Shown piece after piece: positions 24,464 to 33,044 of a stretch of DNA of 64,000 bases. The translations under genes were made by a program, and so were the position numbers. The notes beneath the pieces were generated by a model that did not search any database, was not told the DNA's origin, and saw nothing but the letters and a program-made list of their open reading frames with translations. The stretch comes from Fibrobacter succinogenes (GTDB taxonomy: Bacteria; Fibrobacterota; Fibrobacteria; Fibrobacterales; Fibrobacteraceae): positions 1 to 64,000 of the forward strand of contig CADCGB010000002.1 in assembly GCA_902800815.1 (NCBI GenBank), given 5' to 3'. Numbering within the stretch: the first letter of the stretch is position 1; each line of letters opens with the position of its first letter.

Positions 24464-27339
24464 CAGAACATTGCCCTCGCTTCCGTCGAAAGTTTCTGGA
24501 ACACGTTCTCTTCCGCATCGCCGAAGCGGATCACATAATGCAGCCCAAAGGAAATATTCTGGTTCACCGACAACTGCGCCGAAGCCTCCAGACGGAACGT
24601 ATTGCCGTCGCTGTAGCCCGACATCATCTGGTACGGAATCATGTTATCGTGTGTTTCCACCTGCACCGCAGAAAAACGCACGAACCCGTCAAAAAGTTTC
24701 TGCTTCGTATAGCCGAACCGTATGTAGCCTTCACACAGGTAGGCATCGAAATCCCCGCCGAACCTTTCCGAACCCTCGCCATAGCGGAACCTGCCACCGG
24801 GCTCGATGCTGAACATGTCGCCAAAAGTCAGGCGGTAGCGTGCACCAACACTCTTCACGTTCCATTTCAGGTCCTCGAGTGCCTCGAGTTCCGCATCTTC
24901 CACAAACGCATCCGCGCCCACAAAGTGGTTCTCGTTCACGCGGTAGCCCGCCTCCACCGCATGCCGGTAGAGCGATTCGTAATACTCGATGGAAGAAAGC
25001 TTTTTATCGTATGTCGCAGAAGGCCTGTAGGCAAGCGAGACGCCCGCCGGGTGTTCCCACTCCACGAATCCCGTCCAGAGGATAGAACCCGAAGAAACGT
25101 CACGGAGCGAGGACGGCAACACACCCGGGAAATAGAGGCGCTTGCCCGTAGTATCCGCAGAAGTCGCGCTGAACGTGCCGCCGAGCCTGATATCGCGCAG
25201 GAGACCATACCCGATGCCGAACATTTTCCCGGGTGCAAGTTCCAGCGCTGCCTCGAATGTCGCATTCGAGGAAAGCACCGCCCCGATGGAATCGTTACGG
25301 CCCATGCCCTCGTATACAAAGTCGCCGTTGTCCACGCCCTCGACAAACGCGCCTGTAAGGCTATCGTAGCGCACGTCACCCGTACCTTTCGCCACCGCCT
25401 TGTAGATTGCCGTGTAGGTCTGTTCCTCGGTAAGGCCCAGCTTGTAGCCCACATTACCGCGGATTCCGCGCGGTTCATTTGCATAGCGGGCATTCAAGTC
25501 GCCCACCCAACTGTCCTCATCGCCTTCCTGCGCGAGGTCGCGGTGTTCGTACTGCAAAAAGTGCGAAAGGTCTATACCCTTCAGGTGCAATTCGGCGGAC
25601 TGGTTCCAGCGTACCTGCCGTAACGAATCGGCCCATTCGTCGCGCGATCCACCCGCATCTTTAGCATACGAATCGCCCCGCAAGTTCACGTTCCATACCT
25701 CAACCGCCTCCCGCACGTTCCAAGAGTCATCGGTCAGCAAGACGCCCGAGTTCACCCGCGTCGAAAGGTAATCGTCCTCAAGCCCGATACTGTCGCGCTC
25801 GGTATACCTTACATCCGCCGAACCGAACGGGCGTACCAGCCCCCGCAGGAACTTCGTGGAAAGTATGCCCTGATAGCGTTCCCGCGAGCCACCCGCATCG
25901 CTTGATACCCGCACCAGGGTCGCCTCGCTCGCAACGTTGTTCGTTGTGTGCGTAAGCCCTCCCTTCACGCGCGAGGAATTCCAGCGTTCATCATCCCCCT
26001 GGCGGTAACCCCACGAGGCATTGCCGAACAGGCCCGGCCCGAGACGCACCCGCATCCCGAATTCATCGTGCCGGAACGCTCCCCGCGCAAGGAGTGCACT
26101 ATCCAGGTCCCACTCGTCCTTCAGGCGGTACGAATTCCAGTCGTCATCGCTCCCGCGGAACTTCGAAATCCCGAAACCCTCCGCGACATAGTTGCCATAC
26201 GCGGAAAAAGCCACCGGGAAGCGTTTCATGGCCGACGAGGAGTCCGTTGTCAAGTACCAGCGGAAGGCGCGACCACCCGGGCCGTCCACATCGTCCGATA
26301 CCGTATTGGAGTCACTCCGGCTCATCGCCACCTCAAAATCGGCATAGTACCGGTGATCCGCCTGCAGGCGCATCCTCGCCCCTGCACGCTCCACGCTCTT
26401 TGGCCGGCGCAGAGCCCCGAGGGAATCGTCACGGACAAACTCGCTTCCGTCATCGCGCTTGAGCATCGCGTAATCGTCATCGGTCCACACACCCTTCTTG
26501 AGGCGGTCCACATCGCTCTCGAGCCTGAACCCCGAAACATCCAAGAACATGTTCGGGTGCCTAAACTTTCCCGTCGCGGCATAGAAGTTCTCGATATGGT
26601 CCTCTTCGTAGGCATCGTACTCCACGCGGATTTCATCTTCCACGTGAGGCATCCTCGAGCCCTTGAAATTCAGGAGGCCGCCCGCATAGTTTACCTCGTA
26701 ATCCGTGCCGCGCTGCAGTTTTTCGCCATTTAGCCAGACAGTCTCAGAACCGGGAACCATCGAGATGTAGTCGCCGTACTCACTGAGCGCATAGCCTTCG
26801 CGCTGCCCGCTCACGCCGTTAAAGGTCCTTACAATGCGGGTTGCCTCGCCAGTACCTGCCGCTCCCCGTATTTCAGACAAATTTGTTCTAAACCCAACCA
26901 TTCCCCCAAGTGTGGTCCGTTCCACTGCCATGAGCCCAAGGTCGGAATCCTTCCACGTGAGGTCACCCAGATGCAGCATCCAGTGCCTAGATGTCGCGCG
27001 GAAGTAGACCAGGTCCACCTCCTGGAGCGTCGCCGTTGTCTGGTCGCCCGCCTTACGGTCCACATCGCTCAGCAATGCATCTATGTACACGCTGTCGCCC
27101 ACGAAACCCGTAATGGAAAGTTTGAGCATCTGATCCACCTGCGTGTCGCCATCGCCCACCGTCACCTGCATGGTCTTGATGCCATGCGTCTCTAGTGCCG
27201 ATTCCGCATAAGCAGAATCAAGCGCTGTCGGTTCCGTACCGCGCACAAGGATTTCGGGGTTCCACACCGGAAGCGAATCGATGTCGAGTGCAAAAGCCTC
27301 TACCGCAAGGAAGGCGCCCACAAGAAGCAAACGCCACAT
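24463..27339 (-). CDS. Large predicted outer-membrane beta-barrel protein (958 aa)
   Basis: A signal peptide (MWRLLLVGAFLAVEAFALD) is followed by about 180 residues that read like a beta-rich periplasmic domain. It includes VTVGDGDTQVDQMLKLSITGF, VDLVYFRATSRHWMLHLGDLTW and ETVWLNGEKLQRGTDYEVNYAGGLLNFKG. The last block resembles a repeat unit found in giant Bacteroidota and Fibrobacter outer-membrane proteins. About 650 residues with alternating strand periodicity follow (YADFEVAMSRSDSN, SLAYRPSATYDKKL, EGYIRFGYTKQKL, ISFGLHYVIRFG), ending in Phe. I cannot name a family. The gene is 5 bases after the DUF2914 gene and its stop overlaps the Omp85-type gene, so both are translated together. Location in the outer membrane is inferred. 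Confidence 0.7.
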   Translation of the reverse strand: MWRLLLVGAFLAVEAFALDIDSLPVWNPEILVRGTEPTALDSAYAESALETHGIKTMQVTVGDGDTQVDQMLKLSITGFVGDSVYIDALLSDVDRKAGDQTTATLQEVDLVYFRATSRHWMLHLGDLTWKDSDLGLMAVERTTLGGMVGFRTNLSEIRGAAGTGEATRIVRTFNGVSGQREGYALSEYGDYISMVPGSETVWLNGEKLQRGTDYEVNYAGGLLNFKGSRMPHVEDEIRVEYDAYEEDHIENFYAATGKFRHPNMFLDVSGFRLESDVDRLKKGVWTDDDYAMLKRDDGSEFVRDDSLGALRRPKSVERAGARMRLQADHRYYADFEVAMSRSDSNTVSDDVDGPGGRAFRWYLTTDSSSAMKRFPVAFSAYGNYVAEGFGISKFRGSDDDWNSYRLKDEWDLDSALLARGAFRHDEFGMRVRLGPGLFGNASWGYRQGDDERWNSSRVKGGLTHTTNNVASEATLVRVSSDAGGSRERYQGILSTKFLRGLVRPFGSADVRYTERDSIGLEDDYLSTRVNSGVLLTDDSWNVREAVEVWNVNLRGDSYAKDAGGSRDEWADSLRQVRWNQSAELHLKGIDLSHFLQYEHRDLAQEGDEDSWVGDLNARYANEPRGIRGNVGYKLGLTEEQTYTAIYKAVAKGTGDVRYDSLTGAFVEGVDNGDFVYEGMGRNDSIGAVLSSNATFEAALELAPGKMFGIGYGLLRDIRLGGTFSATSADTTGKRLYFPGVLPSSLRDVSSGSILWTGFVEWEHPAGVSLAYRPSATYDKKLSSIEYYESLYRHAVEAGYRVNENHFVGADAFVEDAELEALEDLKWNVKSVGARYRLTFGDMFSIEPGGRFRYGEGSERFGGDFDAYLCEGYIRFGYTKQKLFDGFVRFSAVQVETHDNMIPYQMMSGYSDGNTFRLEASAQLSVNQNISFGLHYVIRFGDAEENVFQKLSTEARAMF

Positions 27340-27343
27340 AAGG

Positions 27344-27853
27344 CTACCTATCGGATTCTATGCGGAATTGCTTGCTAGAAAGGAGTTTACGCCCCGCGAC
27401 AAGGTCAACGCTCCACTCTCCGGGCTTGAGCAGCTTGGGGGCAATCTCGGTATGGCACACGCTGAGCCCCGTCTGCGACTGGCCGCGGGTTTCCACGCCC
27501 TTGCGGATTTCTTCCACCTTCAAAATGCAGGGAACTTTCTGGATGGTATCCGTACCCCAGAACCAGATATGCAGCAGCGTATCGCCGGAATAGCGGACCG
27601 CGTTCGAGATCGTGGAATAGAAGTACAGGCGCGTCGTCTCTTCAAAGACGCTATCTACGCCGAAGGGAGTACCGCGCACCACGTCACGGCAAACGACGCT
27701 CTGTGCAGGAGTCAGTTCCGCACCGGAAAACGTCTGCAGGGAGGTATCGTCCATCCAGAAGGTGACGAAGCGGTGTACAAAGAACGCAAGAAAGACAAGC
27801 GCCACGACAAGGGTCGTCTTTCTCAAGTTGCGAAGTGGCGGAATGCCTGCCAC
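27344..27853 (-). CDS. DUF2914 family membrane-anchored protein
   Basis: The 169-residue protein has one N-terminal membrane segment (about residues 13-32). The periplasmic part contains VVCRDVVRGTPFGVDSVFEE, LYFYSTISN, LLHIWFWGTDTIQKVPCILKV, then RGQSQTGLSVCHTEI and PGEWSVDLVAGRKLLSSKQFRI. The HIWFW, G-x-W and final F-x-I pattern is that of the DUF2914 domain, whose function is unknown. It lies 11 bases after the roadblock gene and 5 bases before the large barrel gene. The operon context suggests it bridges the cytoplasmic GTPase pair and the outer-membrane proteins, but that is inference. Confidence 0.72.
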   Translation of the reverse strand: MAGIPPLRNLRKTTLVVALVFLAFFVHRFVTFWMDDTSLQTFSGAELTPAQSVVCRDVVRGTPFGVDSVFEETTRLYFYSTISNAVRYSGDTLLHIWFWGTDTIQKVPCILKVEEIRKGVETRGQSQTGLSVCHTEIAPKLLKPGEWSVDLVAGRKLLSSKQFRIESDR

Positions 27854-27864
27854 GGGAAAGGCTC

Positions 27865-28281
27865 CTACCTGAGTTTACTCGTGTTCTGCGTGAACGCCGG
27901 GACGGCATCCACCAGTTTTTCGACCAACAGGCGGTTGAAGTCGTCGATGCGGTTCGGAAGCTTGGAGCCCGGGAAGACCTGCACCAGCAGTAGAGCCTCG
28001 TCGACCGGGGAAATATAGATGGAGCGGTTCTCGCCCGAATAGGATACGGACTGGAACGTTTCGCCGCCAAGCATAAGACCGACCTGCTTCGCAGAGTCGA
28101 ACGACGCGGTGCTGAGCACGGCAAGCGGAGTCGCATCGATACCGAGAGAGCCAACTTCGGCGATAATGGAACCGTCGCGATGGCAGAGTACGATATAGTC
28201 AGCCTTGACGCTCGCCTGGTAAGCGAGCATGAGCCTGCGAACCTTACCTACGTCATCAGAATAAATCGTAAAATCACTCAT
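27865..28281 (-). CDS. Roadblock/LC7 domain protein (MglB-like)
   Basis: A 138-residue cytoplasmic protein with a roadblock/LC7 fold: YIVLCHRDGSIIAEVGSLGIDATPLAVLSTASFDSAKQVGLMLGGE, then YISPVDEALLLVQVFPG. Proteins of this family regulate small Ras-like GTPases; in Myxococcus MglB is the GTPase-activating partner of MglA. It lies 25 bases downstream of an MglA-like GTPase gene, so the pairing supports an MglB-like role. It is near the usual length. The tail ends LVEKLVDAVPAFTQNTSKLR, without a further domain. Confidence 0.85.
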   Translation of the reverse strand: MSDFTIYSDDVGKVRRLMLAYQASVKADYIVLCHRDGSIIAEVGSLGIDATPLAVLSTASFDSAKQVGLMLGGETFQSVSYSGENRSIYISPVDEALLLVQVFPGSKLPNRIDDFNRLLVEKLVDAVPAFTQNTSKLR

Positions 28282-28306
28282 TCAAACCTGCTACGATAGT
28301 CGTAAA

Positions 28307-29248
28307 CTACTTCTTTTTCGGCACGTACGGGCGCAGTTCGATTTCGTCGTCCGACACCTCCGCATTGCCCTTGTCCACTACGCGGCCGAACGTCGGCATG
28401 CGCGGGGGTTGCGGCATGGCGCGGGGCCTGCCAAACGGAGAAGACACCGGTTTCTGGAACGGACTGCCACCGCCAGACGGCATTGCGCCGACAGGGGGCT
28501 TGGTCGCGAACGAGGGCATCTTGAACGGAGTCGCTGCCGCGGGTGCTGCGGGAGCGGCGGGCTGTGCAGGTGCTGCCTGCGAAACGGAAACGCCTTCCTT
28601 GGTAAGGCTCACGTCGTGCACGCCCGTGTTGTTCACGCTTTCGGCCGCCTTGCGGAGGAAACCTTGCTTCACGTTGAACTTCTCGATCACGAGCATTGCG
28701 ATAGTCTTGAGGGTCGTAACCACGCCCTTGCCGTTGTGGGCCGTAGCCGGGAAGAACGGCACATTGCGCAGGTTGAGTTCCGCGTTCATCTCTTCGAGGG
28801 TGAACACGTTCTCCATGTCGCGCTTGTTGTACTGGAGCACAAACGGCATATCGTCAAGGTCCATGCCGTAGTCCTGCAGGTTCTGCCGCAGGTTCTGAAG
28901 GCTCTCGAGGTTCTCGGCCTGGCGGGAGCGCTGCGAGTCAGCGACAAACACGATACCATCTACACCGCGGAGCACCAACTTACGTGTACTATTGTAATAA
29001 ACCTGGCCAGGGACCGTGTATAACTGGAAACGGGTCTTGAAACCTTTAATATCACCAAGATTCAGCGGAAGGAAGTCAAAAAACAGCGTGCGGTCACCTT
29101 CAGTAGCGAGCGACACCATGTCCGTGCGCTTGTCCGAAGGCATCTTCTGGTGGATTACCTGCAGGTTCGTGGTCTTGCCACTCAGACCCGGGCCGTAATA
29201 CACCACCTTACAACTGATTTCGCGTGTTGCAAAATTGATTGAAGACAT
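28307..29248 (-). CDS. MglA-like Ras-superfamily GTPase with Pro/Ala-rich tail
   Basis: Residues 1-195 form the GTPase domain. The Walker A is GPGLSGKTT (19-27), followed by LATEGDRTLFFDFLPLNLG (MglA-type) and FQLYTVPGQVYYNSTRKLVLRGVDGIVFVADSQ, then VLQYNKRD in place of the usual NKxD. MglA sets cell polarity and controls gliding or twitching machinery in Myxococcus. MglA is normally about 195 residues, but this protein has about 118 extra ones after VKQGFLRKAAES. The tail is Pro/Ala/Gly-rich (QAAPAQPAAPAAPAAA, GRPRAMPQPPRM) and ends in a charged DDEIELRPYVPKKK, so it looks like a flexible docking arm. First gene of a five-gene operon. Confidence 0.88.
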   Translation of the reverse strand: MSSINFATREISCKVVYYGPGLSGKTTNLQVIHQKMPSDKRTDMVSLATEGDRTLFFDFLPLNLGDIKGFKTRFQLYTVPGQVYYNSTRKLVLRGVDGIVFVADSQRSRQAENLESLQNLRQNLQDYGMDLDDMPFVLQYNKRDMENVFTLEEMNAELNLRNVPFFPATAHNGKGVVTTLKTIAMLVIEKFNVKQGFLRKAAESVNNTGVHDVSLTKEGVSVSQAAPAQPAAPAAPAAATPFKMPSFATKPPVGAMPSGGGSPFQKPVSSPFGRPRAMPQPPRMPTFGRVVDKGNAEVSDDEIELRPYVPKKK

Positions 29249-29394
29249 TTCTAATCCTTGATACTTGCCCGTAATCTAGTAAATTATCACTCAACGATTT
29301 AGCGACATTGGCAAAATAGGCGTTTTTTCCGATTTTTCGCCACTTTTGAGAAGTTCATCACGCATTTATGCAGAAGCCAATAAAAACACAAAAC
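29249..29394 (-). promoter_or_regulatory. Upstream region of the MglA-like operon
   Basis: About 145 AT-rich bases containing T-tracts and short direct repeats (cgatttttcgcc). It must hold the promoter of the minus-strand mglA-type operon, since the next minus-strand gene upstream, rpsT, has its own terminator at 29395-29418. No ORF is visible. Confidence 0.35.
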
Positions 29395-29418
29395 ACCGGT
29401 GCACGTATATGCACCGGT
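29385..29418 (-). terminator. Terminator after rpsT
   Basis: A perfect 9-bp stem, accggtgca (29395-29403) with tgcaccggt (29410-29418), and T-rich sequence on the minus strand. Confidence 0.82.
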
Positions 29419-29449
29419 ATTAAACCGGACTAAGCCGTTTGCCTAACGA

Positions 29450-29710
29450 TTAGGCGAAGCCGTTAACGAGCTTTGCGACCTTGGCCTTGTAGTTGGCGGC
29501 ACGGTTCGCATTGAAGCCAGCGCGGCTCTTGTTGGCAGCAACGTCCAACAGACGGAAAAGCTTCGGCATTTCGGCAAGGGCGGCATCCTTAGAGGTAGCA
29601 GTACGGATGACCTTGAGGCTTGCGCGAATTTCTGCGCGGGCAGCACGGTTCATAGCATTGGCCTTTTCGGCCTGACGCAAACGCTTTTTGCAAGATTGAT
29701 GTTGAGGCAC
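29450..29710 (-). CDS. rpsT: 30S ribosomal protein S20
   Basis: An 86-residue, strongly basic helical protein that binds 16S rRNA early in small-subunit assembly. It starts MPQHQSCKKRLRQAEKANAMNRAARAEI (abridged here) and shows the second helical block FRLLDVAANKSRAGFNANRAANYKAKVAKLV. The arrangement and size fit S20. The initial QHQSCKKRLRQ replaces the common MANxxSAxKRxR pattern, a modest divergence. It is a single-gene unit with a terminator and an upstream AT-rich promoter region shared with the divergent aminotransferase gene. Confidence 0.9.
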   Translation of the reverse strand: MPQHQSCKKRLRQAEKANAMNRAARAEIRASLKVIRTATSKDAALAEMPKLFRLLDVAANKSRAGFNANRAANYKAKVAKLVNGFA

Positions 29711-29821
29711 CTTATATCTCCGGGTAAAACCTACTTAAAATTTTTTGTAGGGACAAAGATAGTAAAGAATGGGAATTTGTCAAGCCCCCAAATTGGGCGA
29801 ATTTGCTAAATTTTAGCCATT

Positions 29822-31036
29822 ATGATGCCATTCGTGAACCTGACAGCGCAAAGAGAGGCCTATCGAGAAGAACTCGAGACCGCAGAACGCGCCGTTCTGG
29901 ACAGCGGATGCTACATCGGCGGGCCCGAAGTCAAGGCCCTGGAGGCGGAACTTGCGGATTTTTGCAATTCAGGCAGTCCGGACGCCGGAAAGAAAGGCTT
30001 TTTTGATGGAAAAGGCGGCGAAACTAGGGCAATAACGTGCGCAAGCGGTACCGACGCCCTCACCATCGCGCTCATAGCCCTCGGGCTCAAACCGGGGGAC
30101 GAGGTCATAGTACCCGACTTCACGTTCATCGCACCGGCAGAATGCGTCGCGTTTTTGGGCGGCATACCGCGTTTCGCGGACATCGACTCCGAGACGCTGC
30201 TGATTGACCCGGAAAGCGTGAGAGCGCTGATTGGCCCCAAGACACGCGGGATTATCGGCGTGGACCTGTTCGGGCAAGTTGCGGATTTCAACGAGCTATG
30301 GGAAATCGCCGTCGCGAACGACCTCTGGCTTTTAGAAGATGCAGCACAGGCATTCGGTGCGAAGTACGACATCGGAGTGCCGCCATATTCGGATATCATA
30401 ACGAGCCGCGCCTGCACCCTCGCCACTATTTCCATCACGAGTTTCTACCCCTCGAAGCCGCTGGGTTGCTACGGCGACGGCGGTGCGATGTTCACTTCGG
30501 ATGCACAGCTCGCCGAGAAAGTGAGGATGCTCACGAACCACGGGAGCAAGGAACGCTACCTGCACGAGACCGTGGGCTTGAACAGCAGGCTCGACGCCCT
30601 GCAGGCCGCCATCTTGCGGGTCAAGCTCCGCCACCTCGAGGACGAACTGAAGGTGCGCCGCGAGAACGCCCGCAAGTACGACGAGTTTTTCGCGGAATAC
30701 AGCGCGAGAGCTTCTGCGGGTGCGGGCATTTCGGGCGCAAGCGCCGGTGCAAAAATCGTGCCGCAATACATCGAGCACGGATGCACCAGCACCTACGCGC
30801 AGTACACCGTGCTGGCCGATGACCGCGAAACATTTATCAAGAAACTGGACAAAGCGGGAATCCCGCACTGTATCCACTACCCCATGCCGCTGCACGAACA
30901 GCCCTGCTTCAGGGGGCTCGCACAGGGCAGCGAAAACAGGAACGCCATCATGGCGAGCCAGAAGGCAGTAAGCCTCCCCGTCTGCGCGTTTACCGATGTA
31001 GATTTTATCATAAACAAGCTGAGGTCCGTCCTATGA
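29822..31036 (+). CDS. DegT/DnrJ/EryC1/StrS family aminotransferase
   Basis: The 404-residue PLP enzyme transfers an amino group to a keto-sugar nucleotide. It shows PFVNLTAQREAYREELETAE, GCYIGGPEVKALEAELADF, ASGTDALTIALIALGLKPGDEVIVPDFTF, VDLFGQVADF, LEDAAQAFGAKY and SITSFYPSKPLGCYGDGGAM, where Lys212 is the predicted PLP lysine. HCIHYPMPLHEQPCF follows near the end. Two low-complexity inserts are unusual: residues about 49-68 (NSGSPDAGKKGFFDGKGGE) and about 183-200. It probably serves LPS, capsule or glycoprotein sugar synthesis. Its stop overlaps the next gene's start (ATGA), so the two are coupled. Two adjacent ATG codons (29822, 29825) make the first residue uncertain. Confidence 0.88.
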   Translation: MMPFVNLTAQREAYREELETAERAVLDSGCYIGGPEVKALEAELADFCNSGSPDAGKKGFFDGKGGETRAITCASGTDALTIALIALGLKPGDEVIVPDFTFIAPAECVAFLGGIPRFADIDSETLLIDPESVRALIGPKTRGIIGVDLFGQVADFNELWEIAVANDLWLLEDAAQAFGAKYDIGVPPYSDIITSRACTLATISITSFYPSKPLGCYGDGGAMFTSDAQLAEKVRMLTNHGSKERYLHETVGLNSRLDALQAAILRVKLRHLEDELKVRRENARKYDEFFAEYSARASAGAGISGASAGAKIVPQYIEHGCTSTYAQYTVLADDRETFIKKLDKAGIPHCIHYPMPLHEQPCFRGLAQGSENRNAIMASQKAVSLPVCAFTDVDFIINKLRSVL

Positions 31037-31545
31037 GAAACACAGGCCTGATACCCGGAATCGCCAACGACAAGACTCCCCGCAAGGTCTCGGAGTCCGC
31101 GCTGGAATCGCACGCCATCGTGCACCCCGTCGACACGAACGCGCTGAACAACGCCTTCGGGGGCTACCTGATGAGCCTCATGGACGAAGCCGCCTGCATC
31201 GTCGCCTTCAAGCACGCAGGCCGCAAGGTGAACACCGTCTCCATCGACGGTGTGCGGTTCTTCCGCCCGACGGCGGTCGGCACCATCCTCAATATCCACG
31301 CGAGCATGAACCGCGTGTTCAACACCTCCATGGAAATCGGGCTCAAGATAACCGAGACCGACCCCGAGAACGGAGCCGAGCTCCCGGTCGCGCACGCCTA
31401 CTTCACGTTCGTAGCCATCGACGACAACGGCAGGCCCACCGCCACGGCCCCCGTGGAACCCGATTCCGACGAGGCCCGCCGCCGCTACGAGCAGGCCCTC
31501 ATCCGCCGCGAAGCAAGAATCGCACTGGGTAAAAAACTCCAGTAA
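31033..31545 (+). CDS. Acyl-CoA thioesterase (hotdog fold)
   Basis: The 170-residue protein has the double hotdog signature of acyl-CoA hydrolases: ESHAIVHPVDTNALNNAFGGYLMSLMDEAACIVAFKHAGRKVNTVSIDGVRFF, then PTAVGTILNIHASMNRVFNTSMEIGLKI and HAYFTFVAIDDNGRP. These fit the YciA/ACOT group, which cleaves acyl-CoA to free fatty acid plus CoA in the cytoplasm. N-terminal 15 residues (MRNTGLIPGIANDK) are atypical. The start overlaps the aminotransferase stop by 4 bases, so translation is coupled although the functions appear unrelated. Confidence 0.88.
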   Translation: MRNTGLIPGIANDKTPRKVSESALESHAIVHPVDTNALNNAFGGYLMSLMDEAACIVAFKHAGRKVNTVSIDGVRFFRPTAVGTILNIHASMNRVFNTSMEIGLKITETDPENGAELPVAHAYFTFVAIDDNGRPTATAPVEPDSDEARRRYEQALIRREARIALGKKLQ

Positions 31546-31621
31546 ACCCTGTATACAGGCGGAACCATTATTTATGTTCGGGACTCTTTCTGAGCCCCTT
31601 TCCCATTTCTAAAATTGTGCC

Positions 31622-32962
31622 ATGCGCGGACCCCAAAAAGACGTCAAAGACCGCTCCCTGATAAGCCTCTCCTGGCCGCTTATCCTCACGTTCGCCGTGG
31701 GCATGATCCAGCCCATGATGGACAGCTGGTTCCTCTCGCGCACTTCCGAAACCGCAGCTGCCGGCGTCGGCGCCATGCTCCCGATTCTAGGCGCCCTGTT
31801 TACCGCACTCCATGCCTTCGCGCAGTCCGGCGCAAGCATCGTCTCGCAGTACATCGGCGCAAAGCAGAATAGCCACGCAAACAGCACGCAGACGATGGTC
31901 CTCTTCGGGAGCATCTTGCTCGGGGTCGCCCTCACGCTCGTCATCTACCCGCTTTCAGGGCATATCCCGCAATGGATGGGCCTCACCGAGGAACCCGCGA
32001 AATACGCGATGATGTTCCTGAGCGTCGTCTCGTTCGGGTTCGCATTCCGCGCGCTGCAGACCATCCTTACCGCCCTCATCGCCACGCACGGCCTTACCGT
32101 ATGGAACCTCGTGGGCAACACGCTCACCATCGCGAGTAACGCCGGCCTGAACGTCGTGTTCCTCGAAGGATATTTCGGGCTCCCCAAGATGGGCGTTTAC
32201 GGCGTGTCCCTCGCGACAGCGCTCTCGTGGCTGATATCTTCGGGCATCCTGTGGATGGTGCTCAAGTTCAAGGTAAAGCACCAGAGCAAGGCCCGCGACT
32301 GGAAGCGCTCCCGCATACTCCTCCCCGACTGGATTCGCATCGGCCTCCCCGCCGCCGCGGAACCCATCAGTTTCCAGCTTTTCCAGGTGTTCATCACCGC
32401 AATGGTCGTGTACGTGGGCACCACCGCGATGACCGCCCGCGTGTTTGCGGGTAACTTCGCCGCCCTCTCCGTGATTCTCGGGGTTGGCCTCGGCAGCGGA
32501 AACCAGATTCTCGTGGCACACCTCGTAGGCGCCCACGACTTTGTGAAGGCGAACCGCCGTGTTTACCAGACGCTTGCCGTAGGCATCACGAGCGGGCTCT
32601 TGCTCTCGATAATCGTCGCACTCTTGGGCGAACACCTGCTACGGCTCTACACCGACAATCCGGAAGTGCTCAGGCTCGGGAAGATATGCCTCTGGTGCGA
32701 CGTGGCCGTGCAGCCGTTCAAGGCGGTGAACTTCATCCTCACCACGTCGCTGCGTGCCGCGGGCGATTCCAAGTTTCCCGCCATTGTCGGGAGCGGCATG
32801 ATGTGGACGCTCGGGCTTGCGACTTCGCTTATCCTCGCGTTTGTCGTGGGGCTAGGCCTCCCCGGCCTCTGGCTCGGCATGGCGAGCGACGAATTCTACC
32901 GCTCGTTCGCGAACATCTGGCGCTGGCGCAGCGGCCGCTGGAAAAGCAAGGCCGTGGTTTAG
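31622..32962 (+). CDS. MATE family efflux transporter
   Basis: The 446-residue protein with about 12 hydrophobic segments begins KDRSLISLSWPLILTFAVGMIQPMMDSWFLSRTSETAAAGVGAML, a MATE opening. Further blocks are SLATALSWLISSG, ARVFAGNFAALSVILGVGLGSGNQILVAHLVGAHDFVKANR and LTTSLRAAGDSKFPAIVGSGMMWTLGL. It resembles the other MATE gene at 12709 only at family level. Export of a drug or metabolite by cation antiport is the family role. It is 76 bases after the thioesterase gene and is followed by a hairpin-rich repeat rather than a clear T-run terminator. Confidence 0.88.
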   Translation: MRGPQKDVKDRSLISLSWPLILTFAVGMIQPMMDSWFLSRTSETAAAGVGAMLPILGALFTALHAFAQSGASIVSQYIGAKQNSHANSTQTMVLFGSILLGVALTLVIYPLSGHIPQWMGLTEEPAKYAMMFLSVVSFGFAFRALQTILTALIATHGLTVWNLVGNTLTIASNAGLNVVFLEGYFGLPKMGVYGVSLATALSWLISSGILWMVLKFKVKHQSKARDWKRSRILLPDWIRIGLPAAAEPISFQLFQVFITAMVVYVGTTAMTARVFAGNFAALSVILGVGLGSGNQILVAHLVGAHDFVKANRRVYQTLAVGITSGLLLSIIVALLGEHLLRLYTDNPEVLRLGKICLWCDVAVQPFKAVNFILTTSLRAAGDSKFPAIVGSGMMWTLGLATSLILAFVVGLGLPGLWLGMASDEFYRSFANIWRWRSGRWKSKAVV

Positions 32963-32963
32963 T

Positions 32964-33040
32964 CTTGCCGCTACTGCGTAGCGCAGATACTGCGCCTCGG
33001 AAATGGTCGCTCAAGTAAACTTGGCGACCGCTTCACTCGG
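32964..33040. repeat. Two-hairpin intergenic repeat element
   Basis: The hairpin gcgcag/ctgcgc (32981-32995) is followed by the longer ggtcgc-caagt/acttg-gcgacc (33005-33029, one bulged T). The two-hairpin layout resembles the elements at 20546 and 37771 but the arm sequences differ. Confidence 0.6.
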
Positions 33041-33044
33041 CTTG

